A DNA stretch of 64,000 bases from Pseudomonadaceae bacterium SI-3 (GCA_004010935.1 CP026511.1:4340001-4404000), one strand, 5' to 3'; shown: positions 26,704 to 36,485, numbered from the stretch's first letter. Program-made: numbers and translations. Notes: generated by a model from the sequence alone, not told the origin.

Positions 26704-29256
26704 ATGAGCGAAACCAGTGCACCTTTCGGCAAGGTGCGGCAGTTCTTTCACTGGCGTAACAGCATCGCCTGGCTTGTACTGGCGTTAGCGCTGTCGGTAC
26801 AGCTTGCGCTTCTCAATCATCTTCAGATGAAAGAAGAGCGGGCCGCGCTCAAGCAGTTCGACTTGCTGGTGAACACGACCATTGAAGCCATTCAAAAACG
26901 CATGACCGACCACGAGCAGATTCTGCTCGGAGCAGCCGGACTGTTCGACGCCGCCGGAGAGGTGTCGCGAGAACAATGGCGTGAATACAACGACCGGCTG
27001 CAACTGGCCGAACGCTACCCGGGCATTCAAGGTGTCGGTTTTGCCAAGGCCCTATTGCCGTCGGACCTCGAAGCGCATGTGCAGAACGTCCGGGCTGAGG
27101 GATATAGCGACTACGATGTTTACCCGCAAGCGGCGGACCGCTCGTTCTATACGCCAATCGTCTTCCTCGAGCCCTTCCGTGATCGCAACCTGGCCGCTTT
27201 CGGCTTTGACATGTTCTCCGAGCCGGTTCGCCGACAGGCCATGCTCAGCGCTGCCGAAACCGGAACAACCCAGATTACCGGGAAAGTGACGTTACGCCAG
27301 GAAACCCACGGCAAGGTACAAGCAGGCGTCCTCATGTACGTGCCGCTGTACAGTGATGGGGAGCCGTTAACTGCCGTGACACAACGCCTGCAAGCGCTAA
27401 AGGGCTTCGTCTACAGCCCTTATCGGCTCGACGACCTGATGCGAGGCATTCTGGGCGCAGCCAATCCGAACCTCAGCTTGCGCATTTACGCAGGCGATTC
27501 CGAGCAAACTGAGCACCTTATCTTTGCCAGTCGAGATGCACCTATGGCCGGGCAATCCCAGTACAGCAAGGAAGTGCAGCTGGGTCTTTATGGCCAGACA
27601 TGGACGCTGCGCCTGGAGAGTCGGCCGGCCTTCGAGCAGTTCTTTCACACCAACAAAGGGCTGATAGCCGGCCTTGGTACTGGCCTGAGCGCACTATTGT
27701 TCCTCCTGACGTTTTCGTTGTCGCTCAGACGCCGCCGTGCTGAGGCGCTGGCCCAGCAGATGACCGAAGACATCCGGGAAAACAAACGGGCCCTACAGCT
27801 CAGTGAAGAGCGCCTAAGCCTTGCGCTCAAAGGCAGCAATGACGGGCTATGGGACATGAACCTGGATGCCGGGACCTTCTATGCATCGCCGCGCGCCTGG
27901 CACATGCTCGGCTACCGTCCCGGCGAGCTCAGTTCGGATCTCAAGCTCTGGGAGCGACTCGTCGTAGCCGAGGACCTGCCTCAAGCGCGGACTCAGCTGG
28001 CCCGGACCATGCTTTCCCCAGTCGATCACTTCACCACCGAGCTACGCCTGCAGCACAAAAGCGGCAAAATCACGCCTGTGCTGATCCGCGGCTACATCCA
28101 GCGCGACCGCAACGGCCAGCCGCTGCGCATCAGCGGCACCAGCATGGACCTGACCGAACACAAGCGCATCGAACAGATGAAAGACGAGTTCGTCTCGACG
28201 GTAAGCCATGAGCTGCGCACCCCGCTGACATCCATCAGCGGCGCCCTGGGGCTGATCACCGGCGGCGCTCTGGGCGAGGCACCTCCCGCCATCCAGCAGA
28301 TGCTCGAAATCGCGCACCGCAACAGCTTGCGTTTGGGTTACCTGATCAATGACCTGTTGGACATGGAGAAAATCACCGCAGGCAAGATGACCTTCGATAT
28401 GCGCGAGCACTCGCTGCGCCAACTGCTGGATGAGGCGCTGACCAGCAACCAGGCTTTCGCCTCGCATTTCGGGGTGAGCTGCATACTCCGCGACCCAGTC
28501 AATGTGCACGTATGGGTCGACGGATTGCGCCTGCAGCAGGTGCTGAGCAACTTTCTTTCGAACGCCATCAAGTACACGCCGGAAGGTGGCCAGGTCACGC
28601 TGCATTGCAGCCAGCCCAATGCCGGCCATGTCCGCATCAGCGTCACCGATCAGGGGCCGGGCATCCCGCCAAGTTTCCAGAACCGTGTATTCGAGAAATT
28701 TGCTCAAGCGGATGCGTCCGACAGTCGCCAGAAAGGGGGCACCGGCCTGGGGCTTGCCATCACCAAGGAATTCATCGAGCGGATGGGCGGTCGTGTCGGC
28801 TTTGATACAGCCGAGGGCCAAGGCACAACGTTCTGGTGTGAGCTGCCCATAGTCGAATCGGCCACTGTGGCACCAGACCAGGGCCAGCCTCGCCTACTGG
28901 TAATCGAAGACGAGCCGGACACCGGCCGGTTACTGTTGCTGATGCTACGCGATGCCGGTTACGCGGTTGACCGCGTTCAGAGTCTGCACGCGGCACGAGG
29001 CAAGCTTGCCAGTACCCGTTACGAGGCGATGACACTCGATTTGCATTTGCCCGACGGCAGCGGACGTGAGCTGATTGACGAAGTACGCAGCAACCCTGGC
29101 ACTCGAGATCTGCCGATCATCGTGATATCGGCCGCCAGCCATTTCGAGCAGAACGCTGAAGACACGAGCATCACCTGGCTACACAAACCCATCAGCGCGG
29201 CACAACTGCTGATCGCCCTCACCGACACCTTGGAGCATTCCAGGCATTGCCGCTAA
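26704..29256 (+). CDS. Hybrid sensor histidine kinase: CHASE-PAS-HisKA-HATPase-REC
   Basis: The 850-aa membrane sensor has TM1 at about 18-40, a periplasmic CHASE domain (about 70-290; GFAKALLPSDLEAHVQ and a downstream VFLEPFRDRNLAAFGFDM match the CHASE pattern) and TM2 at about 318-342. A coiled linker and a PAS domain (about 365-480) follow. HisKA has phospho-His502 in FVSTVSHELRTPLTS. The ATPase has NFLSNAIKYT, DQGPGIP and GGTGLGLAI. The C-terminal receiver has acidic pocket VIEDEPD and phospho-Asp779 in TLDLHLPDGSG. The ligand is unknown. No response regulator or output gene is adjacent, so it probably passes phosphate to partners elsewhere. It sits between mtgA and rpoH, convergent with rpoH. 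Confidence 0.92.
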   Translation: MSETSAPFGKVRQFFHWRNSIAWLVLALALSVQLALLNHLQMKEERAALKQFDLLVNTTIEAIQKRMTDHEQILLGAAGLFDAAGEVSREQWREYNDRLQLAERYPGIQGVGFAKALLPSDLEAHVQNVRAEGYSDYDVYPQAADRSFYTPIVFLEPFRDRNLAAFGFDMFSEPVRRQAMLSAAETGTTQITGKVTLRQETHGKVQAGVLMYVPLYSDGEPLTAVTQRLQALKGFVYSPYRLDDLMRGILGAANPNLSLRIYAGDSEQTEHLIFASRDAPMAGQSQYSKEVQLGLYGQTWTLRLESRPAFEQFFHTNKGLIAGLGTGLSALLFLLTFSLSLRRRRAEALAQQMTEDIRENKRALQLSEERLSLALKGSNDGLWDMNLDAGTFYASPRAWHMLGYRPGELSSDLKLWERLVVAEDLPQARTQLARTMLSPVDHFTTELRLQHKSGKITPVLIRGYIQRDRNGQPLRISGTSMDLTEHKRIEQMKDEFVSTVSHELRTPLTSISGALGLITGGALGEAPPAIQQMLEIAHRNSLRLGYLINDLLDMEKITAGKMTFDMREHSLRQLLDEALTSNQAFASHFGVSCILRDPVNVHVWVDGLRLQQVLSNFLSNAIKYTPEGGQVTLHCSQPNAGHVRISVTDQGPGIPPSFQNRVFEKFAQADASDSRQKGGTGLGLAITKEFIERMGGRVGFDTAEGQGTTFWCELPIVESATVAPDQGQPRLLVIEDEPDTGRLLLLMLRDAGYAVDRVQSLHAARGKLASTRYEAMTLDLHLPDGSGRELIDEVRSNPGTRDLPIIVISAASHFEQNAEDTSITWLHKPISAAQLLIALTDTLEHSRHCR

Positions 29257-29302
29257 TCCCGGCGATCATCCAGCTGCAGTCACCCTCCGCCGGCCAGCGG
29301 CT

Positions 29303-29333
29303 AAAAAAAAGGCGCTGCAATTGCAGCGCCTTT
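29303..29333 (-). terminator. Intrinsic terminator of the ftsY-ftsE-ftsX-rpoH operon
   Basis: A perfect 20-base palindrome (29311-29330, arms GGCGCTGCAA/TTGCAGCGCC) is preceded on the plus strand by eight A, giving a run of eight U on the minus transcript after rpoH. A shorter TTT on the plus side may let it serve the hybrid kinase gene as well. Confidence 0.9.
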
Positions 29334-29366
29334 GGGCTCTGGACTAGAAAGCTCAGGCTTCGGCTA

Positions 29367-30221
29367 TTAAGCCTGGATTGAACCCTTGAGCTTGTTCATC
29401 GCATTCTTTTCAAGCTGACGAATCCGCTCCGCAGAAACCCCATACTTGGCAGCGAGATCATGCAGAGTCGCTTTGGTATCACTCAGCCAACGCTGCTGAA
29501 GGATGTCGCGGCTACGCTCATCCAGCGTGTCCAGCGCCTCATGCAGATTCGAGTTTGAGTTATCGCTCCAGTCGGCATCTTCGAGCTGCCGCGCCGGGTC
29601 GTAACGATGATCTTCGAGATAATGCGCTGGCGACTGGTAGGCGCTGTCATCATCCGCGTCGGCAGATGGATCGAAAGCCATGTCATGCCCTGTGAGACGG
29701 CTTTCCATCTCGCGGACTTCGCGGGCCTCAACGCCGAGGCTGTCGGCAACCCGCTCGACCTCGTCATTGTTCAGCCAGGCCAGACGCTTCTTCTGACTAC
29801 GCAGATTGAAGAACAGCTTGCGTTGCGCTTTGGTCGTGGCGACTTTTACGATGCGCCAGTTGCGCAGGATGAACTCGTGGATTTCGGCCTTGATCCAATG
29901 CACGGCAAAGGAAACCAAGCGCACGCCCATTTCAGGGTTGAAGCGCTTAACCGCCTTCATCAGGCCGACATTGCCTTCCTGGATCAGATCGGCCTGTGCC
30001 AGACCATAGCCGGAATAACTACGGGCGATATGCACAACGAAACGCAGGTGGGCCAGCACCATCTGACGGGCGGCCTCGAGGTCCTGTTGGTAGAACAGAC
30101 GCCCGGCCAAGTCGCGTTCCTGCTCGACCGTGAGCAGCGGAATGCTGTTGACCGTCTGCACATAGGCCTCGAGATTGCCTCCCGGGACCAGGGCTTGAAC
30201 AGGTTGGAGATTAGATGTCAT
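29367..30221 (-). CDS. rpoH: Heat-shock sigma factor sigma-32 (RpoH)
   Basis: The 284-aa sigma-70 family factor directs RNA polymerase to heat-shock promoters. Region 2 contains [19 protein letters not shown] and [18 protein letters not shown]. The RpoH-specific box is QRKLFFNLR near residues 132-140. Region 4 has the helix-turn-helix [25 protein letters not shown] lies eight bases before the ATG. It is the last gene after ftsX and also has a possible promoter of its own in the 107-base gap. Confidence 0.98.
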   Translation of the reverse strand: MTSNLQPVQALVPGGNLEAYVQTVNSIPLLTVEQERDLAGRLFYQQDLEAARQMVLAHLRFVVHIARSYSGYGLAQADLIQEGNVGLMKAVKRFNPEMGVRLVSFAVHWIKAEIHEFILRNWRIVKVATTKAQRKLFFNLRSQKKRLAWLNNDEVERVADSLGVEAREVREMESRLTGHDMAFDPSADADDDSAYQSPAHYLEDHRYDPARQLEDADWSDNSNSNLHEALDTLDERSRDILQQRWLSDTKATLHDLAAKYGVSAERIRQLEKNAMNKLKGSIQA

Positions 30222-30265
30222 GCAGGTCCTCCAAAAATGAAGCTGCAGCAGTTTAGCACTGCCGC

Positions 30266-30293
30266 ATGAGACTGCAAGCCTGTGGAAAAGTTT
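30266..30293 (-). promoter_or_regulatory. Candidate AlgU (sigma-E-like) promoter of rpoH
   Basis: Read on the minus strand, AAACTT (30293-30288), a 16-base spacer and TCTCAT (30271-30266) match the extracytoplasmic sigma AlgU consensus GAACTT-N16/17-TCTGA at 5 of 6 positions in each element. Predicted transcription would begin about 38 bases before the rpoH ATG. AlgU control of rpoH is known in P. aeruginosa. Confidence 0.5.
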
Positions 30294-30328
30294 CCTTACA
30301 GCTACCTAAAGCCATATATATCAACAGG

Positions 30329-31339
30329 TTAGCGCGGTGAAAGCTCGTTCAAATGCCTCGCAACGGCAAGCCAAGCGCCTATGTAACCCAGCAGCACGGC
30401 TCCAAGCACAAGGGACAACCCATCGTCGGCTGGTACGCCCGCCAAGCCAAAATCACTGCCATACAAGCCAGCCAACCCAATGACCGCCTCGTTCAACCAG
30501 CCGAGCCCATAGGCGAGCAAGCCCCAGGCAATCAGGCCCGCTCCCAGCCCGTACAACGCCCCCATGTAGAGAAACGGACGCCGCACATAGCCGTCGGTTC
30601 CGCCGACCAGTTTGACCACCTCAATCTCGGTGCGGCGGTTTTCGATGTGCAGGCGGATGGTATTGCCAATCACCAGTAGCAGCGTGGCGATCAGCAACAG
30701 GCTAAGGCCGAACACGAACCGATCACCCAGCTTGAGAATGGCGGTCAGCCGTTCGACCCATAGCAGGTCCAACTGGGCCTGCTCGACCCCGGGCAACTCC
30801 GACAAGCGTTGACGCAGTGCCTCGAGGTTATCGCGATCAACTTCGTTAGGCGTCACCAGGATCACACCGGGCAACGGATTTTCCGGCAGTTCTCGCAAGG
30901 CCTCGCCAAGCCCTGACAGCTGCTGAAATTCCTCCAGCGCCTGTTCTCGACTGATCCAGCTGGCCTCGGACACGTCCGGCATCGCCAGTATCTGCTCGCG
31001 AAGCGCTTGCCCCTGCGTCGCATCCACATCCAGCTGCATGAACAGCGAAATCTGGGCTGCCCGCTGCCAGGAGCCACCGAGCCGCTCGACATTGTCCAGC
31101 AACAGCGCCAAGCCCATCGGCAAGCTCAACGCGACCGCCATGACCAGACAGGTAAAAAAGCTACCGATCGGTTGTTTGATCAGCCTGCCGACACTATCGA
31201 CCACGCTGGCCCGGTGGCTTTCCACCCAGGCATGAAACAAGGCTTTGAAGTCCGGTTCGTCGCTTCTGGGCTGCTCGGGCTTGTTGCGTACACCGCCCGC
31301 GCGTTCAGCTGGGTTCGGGTTCTGCTCGGGTGCGCTCAT
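30329..31339 (-). CDS. ftsX: Cell division protein FtsX
   Basis: This 336-aa membrane subunit of the FtsEX complex couples ATP hydrolysis at the divisome to periplasmic peptidoglycan hydrolase activation. A cytoplasmic N-terminal tail rich in Pro, Glu and Asn is followed by TM1 (about residues 62-84), a periplasmic domain (about 90-205) and three further TM helices (VFGLSLLLIATLLLVIGNTI and two after it). It overlaps ftsE by four bases. Confidence 0.94.
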   Translation of the reverse strand: MSAPEQNPNPAERAGGVRNKPEQPRSDEPDFKALFHAWVESHRASVVDSVGRLIKQPIGSFFTCLVMAVALSLPMGLALLLDNVERLGGSWQRAAQISLFMQLDVDATQGQALREQILAMPDVSEASWISREQALEEFQQLSGLGEALRELPENPLPGVILVTPNEVDRDNLEALRQRLSELPGVEQAQLDLLWVERLTAILKLGDRFVFGLSLLLIATLLLVIGNTIRLHIENRRTEIEVVKLVGGTDGYVRRPFLYMGALYGLGAGLIAWGLLAYGLGWLNEAVIGLAGLYGSDFGLAGVPADDGLSLVLGAVLLGYIGAWLAVARHLNELSPR

Positions 31340-32007
31340 CGGGTGGCCTCTCCATCGCCGATCAATCGACCACGCTGCAGTGTGAGCATGCGATGACGCA
31401 TACGGGCGATCAGCGCCAGATCGTGGCTGGCAATCAGCACGGTGGTACCGAGACGGTTGATATCTTCGAATACGCCCATGATTTCGGCTGCCAGCCGCGG
31501 ATCGAGGTTACCGGTCGGCTCGTCGGCAAGCAGCAACGCCGGGCGGTGCACCACTGCGCGGGCGATGCCGACGCGCTGCTGCTGGCCCGTAGAGAGATCG
31601 GAAGGGTATTGCAGTGCTTTGTCCTTGAGACTGACACGCTCCAGCGCGGTCATCACGCGTTGGCCAATTTCGCGCTTGTTCAAACCGAGGATTTGCAAGG
31701 GCAATGCGGCGTTATCGAACACGGTGCGATCAAACAGCAGCTGATGGTTCTGAAATACCACACCGATCTGCCGGCGGAGAAAGGGAATCTGCGCATTGCT
31801 GATTCGCGATAGGTCCTGGCCGGCCAACAGCAGCTTGCCACTGCTAGGTCTTTCCATCGCCAGCAGCAAGCGTAACAAGGTGCTCTTGCCCGCTCCGGAG
31901 TGACCGGTGACGAAGAGGAACTCACCGCGCTTCACGTGAAAGGAAAGTTCGTGCAATCCGACGTGGCCGTTGGGATAGCGCTTGCCCACCTGTTCGAAAC
32001 GAATCAT
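31336..32007 (-). CDS. ftsE: Cell division ATP-binding protein FtsE
   Basis: The 223-aa ABC ATPase has Walker A GHSGAGKST (about residues 36-44), Q-loop VGVVFQNHQLL, signature LSTGQQQRVGIARA and Walker B LLLADEPTGNLD. It partners FtsX in the inner membrane. It overlaps ftsX (4 bases) and ftsY (4 bases), so ftsY-ftsE-ftsX are translationally coupled. Confidence 0.97.
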   Translation of the reverse strand: MIRFEQVGKRYPNGHVGLHELSFHVKRGEFLFVTGHSGAGKSTLLRLLLAMERPSSGKLLLAGQDLSRISNAQIPFLRRQIGVVFQNHQLLFDRTVFDNAALPLQILGLNKREIGQRVMTALERVSLKDKALQYPSDLSTGQQQRVGIARAVVHRPALLLADEPTGNLDPRLAAEIMGVFEDINRLGTTVLIASHDLALIARMRHRMLTLQRGRLIGDGEATR

Positions 32008-33350
32008 GACGAGGCTCCGCCCGTCCCTTTCTCGGCGAACAACGCGTTGACGAAGGCATCCGCCTCGAAGGTCCGCAGATCATCAATGCCTTCACCGACG
32101 CCGATATAGCGGATCGGGGTGCCGAACTGCTTGGCCAGCGCAAAGATCACACCGCCTTTGGCGGTACCGTCGAGTTTGGTCAGCGCCAGGCCTGTCAGCT
32201 CGACCGACTGATTGAACTGTTTGGTCTGGTTGATAGCGTTCTGACCGGTTCCGGCGTCGAGCACCAACAGCACCTCGTGCGGCGCAGAATCGTCGAGCTT
32301 GCCCATCACACGACGGACCTTTTTCAGCTCCTCCATCAAATTGTCCTTGGTATGCAGGCGCCCGGCGGTATCCGCGATGAGCACATCAATGCCTCGGGCC
32401 TTGGCAGCCTGCACTGCATCGAAGATCACCGAAGCGGAATCCGCCCCCGTGTGCTGAGCGATCACCGCTATGTTGTTGCGCTCACCCCAGATCTGCAGCT
32501 GCTCGACTGCAGCCGCACGGAAGGTATCGCCTGCGGCCAGCATGACCTTCTTGCCTTCGAGCTGCAGCTTCTTCGCCAGTTTGCCGATGGTCGTGGTCTT
32601 GCCAACGCCGTTGACACCTACCACCAGGATCACGAACGGCTGCTTGCTGCTGTCGATCAGCAACGGTTGCTCGACAGGCTTGAGCAAGCTGGCCAGTTCT
32701 TCTTGCAGAGCCTTGTACAACGCGCCGCTGTCGGCCAGCTCCTTGCGCGAGACTCGGCGCGCCAGGTTCTGCATGATGGCGGTGGTGGCCTCTACGCCAA
32801 CATCCGCGGTCAGCAGGCGAGTTTCCAGTTCGTCGAGCAGGTCATCATCGATGGCCTTCTTGCCCAGAAACAGACTGGCCATACCTTCGCCAATGCTGGC
32901 GCTGGTCTTCGACAAGCCTTGTTTGAGCCGGGCAAAGAAGCCCAATTTGGCGGGCGCTTCTTGTACGGCCGGTGCTGGTGCAGGTTCGACGGCAATCTCA
33001 GCGAGGATTGGCGACTCGGGCACTTCCTGAGGATGAACAAGCTCCGGCGCTGGCGCTGGCTCGGGCTCTGCCTCCGGCTCAATCTGCAATTCAGCGTCCG
33101 GTTTAACGTGCGCAGCCTCGGGCTCCGCTTGGGTAGCCTCAGGCTCAGAACGCAAGGGCTCTTCGGCCGTCTCTACCTCGTCGGGCAATGCGGTATCGGG
33201 CTCATCGGCGAACGGCTGGCTGTCTTCCAGCGGCTCGGCAGGCGGCGGCTCGGCCGCTGGGGTCTGCGGTTTCTTGCGAAACCAGCCAAACAAGCCTTTC
33301 TTCTCGCCAGCCTCGGCCGGCGCCTTCTTATCGTCGTTGGAACCAAACAT
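32004..33350 (-). CDS. ftsY: Signal recognition particle receptor FtsY
   Basis: The 448-aa SRP receptor GTPase targets ribosome-nascent-chain complexes to the membrane. A variable acidic N-terminal A domain (Glu/Pro/Ala-rich, about residues 20-130) with basic start KKGLFGWFRKKP precedes the NG domain. G1 is GVNGVGKTTTIGKLA; the IADTAGRLHT and LTKLDGTAKGG motifs and the C-terminal GEGIDDLRTF follow. The ATG at 33350 is chosen because family members begin MFGSNDD-like and upstream in-frame codons have no conserved sequence. It is the first gene of ftsYEX-rpoH. Confidence 0.96.
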   Translation of the reverse strand: MFGSNDDKKAPAEAGEKKGLFGWFRKKPQTPAAEPPPAEPLEDSQPFADEPDTALPDEVETAEEPLRSEPEATQAEPEAAHVKPDAELQIEPEAEPEPAPAPELVHPQEVPESPILAEIAVEPAPAPAVQEAPAKLGFFARLKQGLSKTSASIGEGMASLFLGKKAIDDDLLDELETRLLTADVGVEATTAIMQNLARRVSRKELADSGALYKALQEELASLLKPVEQPLLIDSSKQPFVILVVGVNGVGKTTTIGKLAKKLQLEGKKVMLAAGDTFRAAAVEQLQIWGERNNIAVIAQHTGADSASVIFDAVQAAKARGIDVLIADTAGRLHTKDNLMEELKKVRRVMGKLDDSAPHEVLLVLDAGTGQNAINQTKQFNQSVELTGLALTKLDGTAKGGVIFALAKQFGTPIRYIGVGEGIDDLRTFEADAFVNALFAEKGTGGASS

Positions 33351-33589
33351 GGAGAAGATTTTCTCAAGAGGGCGATACGCCGGCGGCCATGCCACCAGCC
33401 AGACGGGCGCTATCCTAGCACTGCGCATCGGCCTGCGCTAAGCGTGGCCATCCGCCCAGTCTTCTGCATTGGCAAAGCGAGCTTTATATGCCTTTGCCCT
33501 GACACAAGGGCACCAGTACCATGGCCCGCGTGTCCTCACCAGCCGGCATTGTCGCGGGCGGGATCGATCACTGAACGAGCCTTTCTCCT

Positions 33590-34942
33590 ATGCCTTTGAT
33601 GCTACGCCGCGCCGCAGCCCTGCTACTCGGCACTTTATACCTTCCGCTGGTGATGGCTGCCGAAGCCCAGCCCACCCACGAATTCTTTCTGGATAACGGC
33701 CTCAAGGTGATCGTGCGCGAGGACCACCGGGCGCCAATTGTGGTCTCTCAGCTCTGGTACAAGGTCGGCTCCAGCTATGAATCACCGGGGCAGACAGGCC
33801 TGTCCCACGCGCTCGAACACATGATGTTCAAGGGTAGCCACAAGCTTGGCCCGGGCGAGGCCTCTCGCATCCTTCGTGAACTGGGCGCTGAGGAAAATGC
33901 ATTCACCAGCGACGATTACACCGCTTATTACCAAGTCCTGGCGCGCGATCGCCTAGCCGTGGCGTTCGAATTGGAAGCCGATCGCCTGGCAAGCCTCAAG
34001 CTGCCGCCGGAAGAATTCGAGCGCGAAATCGAAGTGATCATGGAAGAGCGCCGGCTGCGCACCGATGACAAGCCCAGCGCGCTGGCCTTCGAGCGCTTCG
34101 AGGCCATGGCCTACCCTGCCAGCGGCTATCACATCCCGACCATTGGCTGGATGGCCGACCTCAAGCGGATGACCATCGAGGATCTGCGCACTTGGTACGA
34201 GCGCTGGTACGCGCCCAACAATGCGACCCTGGTGGTGGTCGGTGACGTCACGGTGGAAGAAGTCCGGACCTTGGCCGAACGCTACTTCGGGCCGATCGAG
34301 AAACAGGAAGTGCCGAACGCCAAGCGCCCATTGGAACTGGACGAGCCCGGCGAACGCCGGCTGCGCCTGCATGTGCAGACTCAGGTACCCAGCCTGATCA
34401 TGGCCTTCAACACACCGAGTCTGGCCACCAGCGAGGAGCCGAGTCAGATCCATGCGCTGCGGCTGATCAGCGCGCTGCTCGACGGCGGCTACAGCGCACG
34501 TCTGCCCCAGCAACTTGAGCGCGGCGAGGAGCTGGTGACCAGCGCCTCGGCTTGGTACAACGCCTACGCCCGCGGCGACACACTGTTTGTTCTGAGTGCT
34601 GCACCAAACATGCAGAAAGGCCGAACGCTGGAAGAAGTCGAGGCGGGCCTCTGGAAGCAGCTAGAACAGCTCAAGCAAACCGCGCCGTCCACCGAGGAGC
34701 TGGAGCGGGTCCGCGCGCAGGTCATCGCCGGATTGGTCTACGAGCGCGACTCCATTACCCAGCAGGCCACCACCATCGGCCAATTGGAAACCGTTGGCCT
34801 CTCCTGGCGGCTGATGGACGAGGAGCTCAGCGCTCTGGAAGCCGTTACCCCAGAGGACATCCAAGAAGCCGCCCGTACCTATTTCACCCGCTCTCGCCTG
34901 AGCGTTGCCCATGTTCTACCCGAGGAGTCCAGCGATGAGTGA
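33590..34942 (+). CDS. M16 family zinc peptidase (catalytic subunit)
   Basis: The 450-aa periplasmic insulinase-type peptidase has a signal peptide (AAALLLGTLYLPLVMA). The inverted zinc motif HxxEH is intact in GLSHALEHMMFKGS (about residues 76-80), with the distal Glu in a VIMEERRLRTDD-like segment. The partner M16 gene overlaps its end by 8 bases. It is divergent from ftsY. No clear ribosome binding site is seen; an ATG three codons later is an alternative start. Confidence 0.92.
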   Translation: MPLMLRRAAALLLGTLYLPLVMAAEAQPTHEFFLDNGLKVIVREDHRAPIVVSQLWYKVGSSYESPGQTGLSHALEHMMFKGSHKLGPGEASRILRELGAEENAFTSDDYTAYYQVLARDRLAVAFELEADRLASLKLPPEEFEREIEVIMEERRLRTDDKPSALAFERFEAMAYPASGYHIPTIGWMADLKRMTIEDLRTWYERWYAPNNATLVVVGDVTVEEVRTLAERYFGPIEKQEVPNAKRPLELDEPGERRLRLHVQTQVPSLIMAFNTPSLATSEEPSQIHALRLISALLDGGYSARLPQQLERGEELVTSASAWYNAYARGDTLFVLSAAPNMQKGRTLEEVEAGLWKQLEQLKQTAPSTEELERVRAQVIAGLVYERDSITQQATTIGQLETVGLSWRLMDEELSALEAVTPEDIQEAARTYFTRSRLSVAHVLPEESSDE

Positions 34943-36485
34943 TCGCCACCTGTTGCGTCGCGGCCTGCTCGGCCTGGCGTTGGCGTCCTGCCTCGGCCTG
35001 GCCGCCTGCAGCGAAGAAGCCAGCGACGCCGCCGCATCGATCCCGGTTCCCACCGAGGAAACCGTCGCCACACCGTCCGAATCCGGACAGGCGATCGCCA
35101 AAGAGGCTGAAGAAGCTGAAGCAGCCAGCACTCAGCTCGAGTCCTTGGCCGAGCTCGGCGACAAACCCTTGGCCCGGCGCGAATTGGACATCCAGAGCTG
35201 GCAGACCGATGGTGGCGCCAAGGTGCTGTTCGTCGAGGCGCACCAGCTGCCCATGTTCGACCTGCGTCTGACCTTTGCCGCCGGCAGCAGCCATGATGAT
35301 GGGGTGCCCGGCCTGGCAATGCTGACCAATGCCATGCTCAATGAGGGCGTCGAGGGCAAAGATGTCACCGCCATCGCCGAGGGCTTCGAAGGCCTTGGCG
35401 CGAATTTTGGCAACGGTTCCTACCGCGACATGGCTGTCGCCAGCCTGCGCAGCCTCAGCGAGGCTGACAAGCGCGAGCAAGCGCTACAGCTGTTCAGCCA
35501 GGTCGTGGGCAAACCGACCTTTCCCGAAGACTCGTTGCAGCGAATCAAGAACCAGGTCCTGGCCGGCTTCGAATTCCAGAAACAGAACCCGGGAAAGCTG
35601 GCCAGCCTCGAACTATTCGAGCAGCTGTATGGCGATCATCCCTATGCCCACTCCAGCGAAGGCACGCCCGAGTCGATCCCAGGCATCAGCGTCGCGGAGC
35701 TGCGCGCGTTTCATCAAGAGGGCTACACGGCCGGTAACGCAGTGATCGCGCTGGTTGGCGACCTCAGCCGCGAGGAGGCCGAAGCCATCGCCGCGCAGGT
35801 TTCCGCAGCGTTGCCTCAGGGCCCGGTCCTGCCGCCTCCGCCCTCGCCAAGCGAGCCAACCGCCGGCACCCAGCACATCGAGTTTCCTTCCAACCAGACT
35901 CATTTGATGCTGGCGCAGCTGGGGATTCCGCGTGGCCATCCGGATTACGCCGCGCTGTATCTGGGTAACCAAATCCTCGGCGGCGGTGGCTTCGGCACTC
36001 GCCTGATGGAGGAAATCCGCGAAAAGCGCGGCCTGACCTACGGTGTCTATTCAGGCTTCAGCCCTATGCAAGTGGCTGGTCCCTTCATGATCAACCTGCA
36101 GACCCGCGCCGAGCTGGCTGAGGGTACGCTGGAGCTGGTTCAGCGACTGGTTGCCGACTTCCTGCAGAACGGCCCGACCAGCGCTGAGCTTGAGCGCAGC
36201 AAACGCGAAGTCGCTGGCAGCTTCCCGCTGTCCACAGCCAGCAACAGTGACATCGTCGGCCAGCTGGGCAGCATCGGCTTCTATGGCCTGCCGCTGACCT
36301 ACCTTGAAGACTTTATGCAACAGGTCCAGGCGTTGTCGGTCGAAGACGTCAAGGCTGCGATGAACAAGCATCTGAGCCCGGATGACTTCGTGATCGTCAC
36401 CGCGGGCCCGCAGGTTGAGCAGAAGCCGCTGCCACCGCCCAGCACGAAGCCCCTCGAACAACCCAGCAGCGTTCCGGAGCATTGA
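34935..36485 (+). CDS. M16 family peptidase-like lipoprotein, inactive partner subunit
   Basis: The 516-aa protein begins with a lipoprotein signal (LGLALASCLGLAAC|S; lipid Cys about residue 23) and a low-complexity Ala/Glu linker (about 25-75). At the position of HxxEH it reads GVPGLAMLTNAML, so the zinc ligands and catalytic Glu are missing. The substrate-binding R/Y motif in EKRGLTYGVYSGF remains. This is the usual active/inactive M16 heterodimer arrangement. The start is the ATG at 34935 overlapping the previous stop. The C-terminal tail is Pro-rich. Confidence 0.9.
   Translation: MSDRHLLRRGLLGLALASCLGLAACSEEASDAAASIPVPTEETVATPSESGQAIAKEAEEAEAASTQLESLAELGDKPLARRELDIQSWQTDGGAKVLFVEAHQLPMFDLRLTFAAGSSHDDGVPGLAMLTNAMLNEGVEGKDVTAIAEGFEGLGANFGNGSYRDMAVASLRSLSEADKREQALQLFSQVVGKPTFPEDSLQRIKNQVLAGFEFQKQNPGKLASLELFEQLYGDHPYAHSSEGTPESIPGISVAELRAFHQEGYTAGNAVIALVGDLSREEAEAIAAQVSAALPQGPVLPPPPSPSEPTAGTQHIEFPSNQTHLMLAQLGIPRGHPDYAALYLGNQILGGGGFGTRLMEEIREKRGLTYGVYSGFSPMQVAGPFMINLQTRAELAEGTLELVQRLVADFLQNGPTSAELERSKREVAGSFPLSTASNSDIVGQLGSIGFYGLPLTYLEDFMQQVQALSVEDVKAAMNKHLSPDDFVIVTAGPQVEQKPLPPPSTKPLEQPSSVPEH

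Noticed and set aside
32277..33599. 440-codon plus-strand frame opposite ftsY
   Set aside because: It covers the ftsY NG domain in antisense and its sequence is low-complexity Arg/Leu/Gly without homology I recognise.
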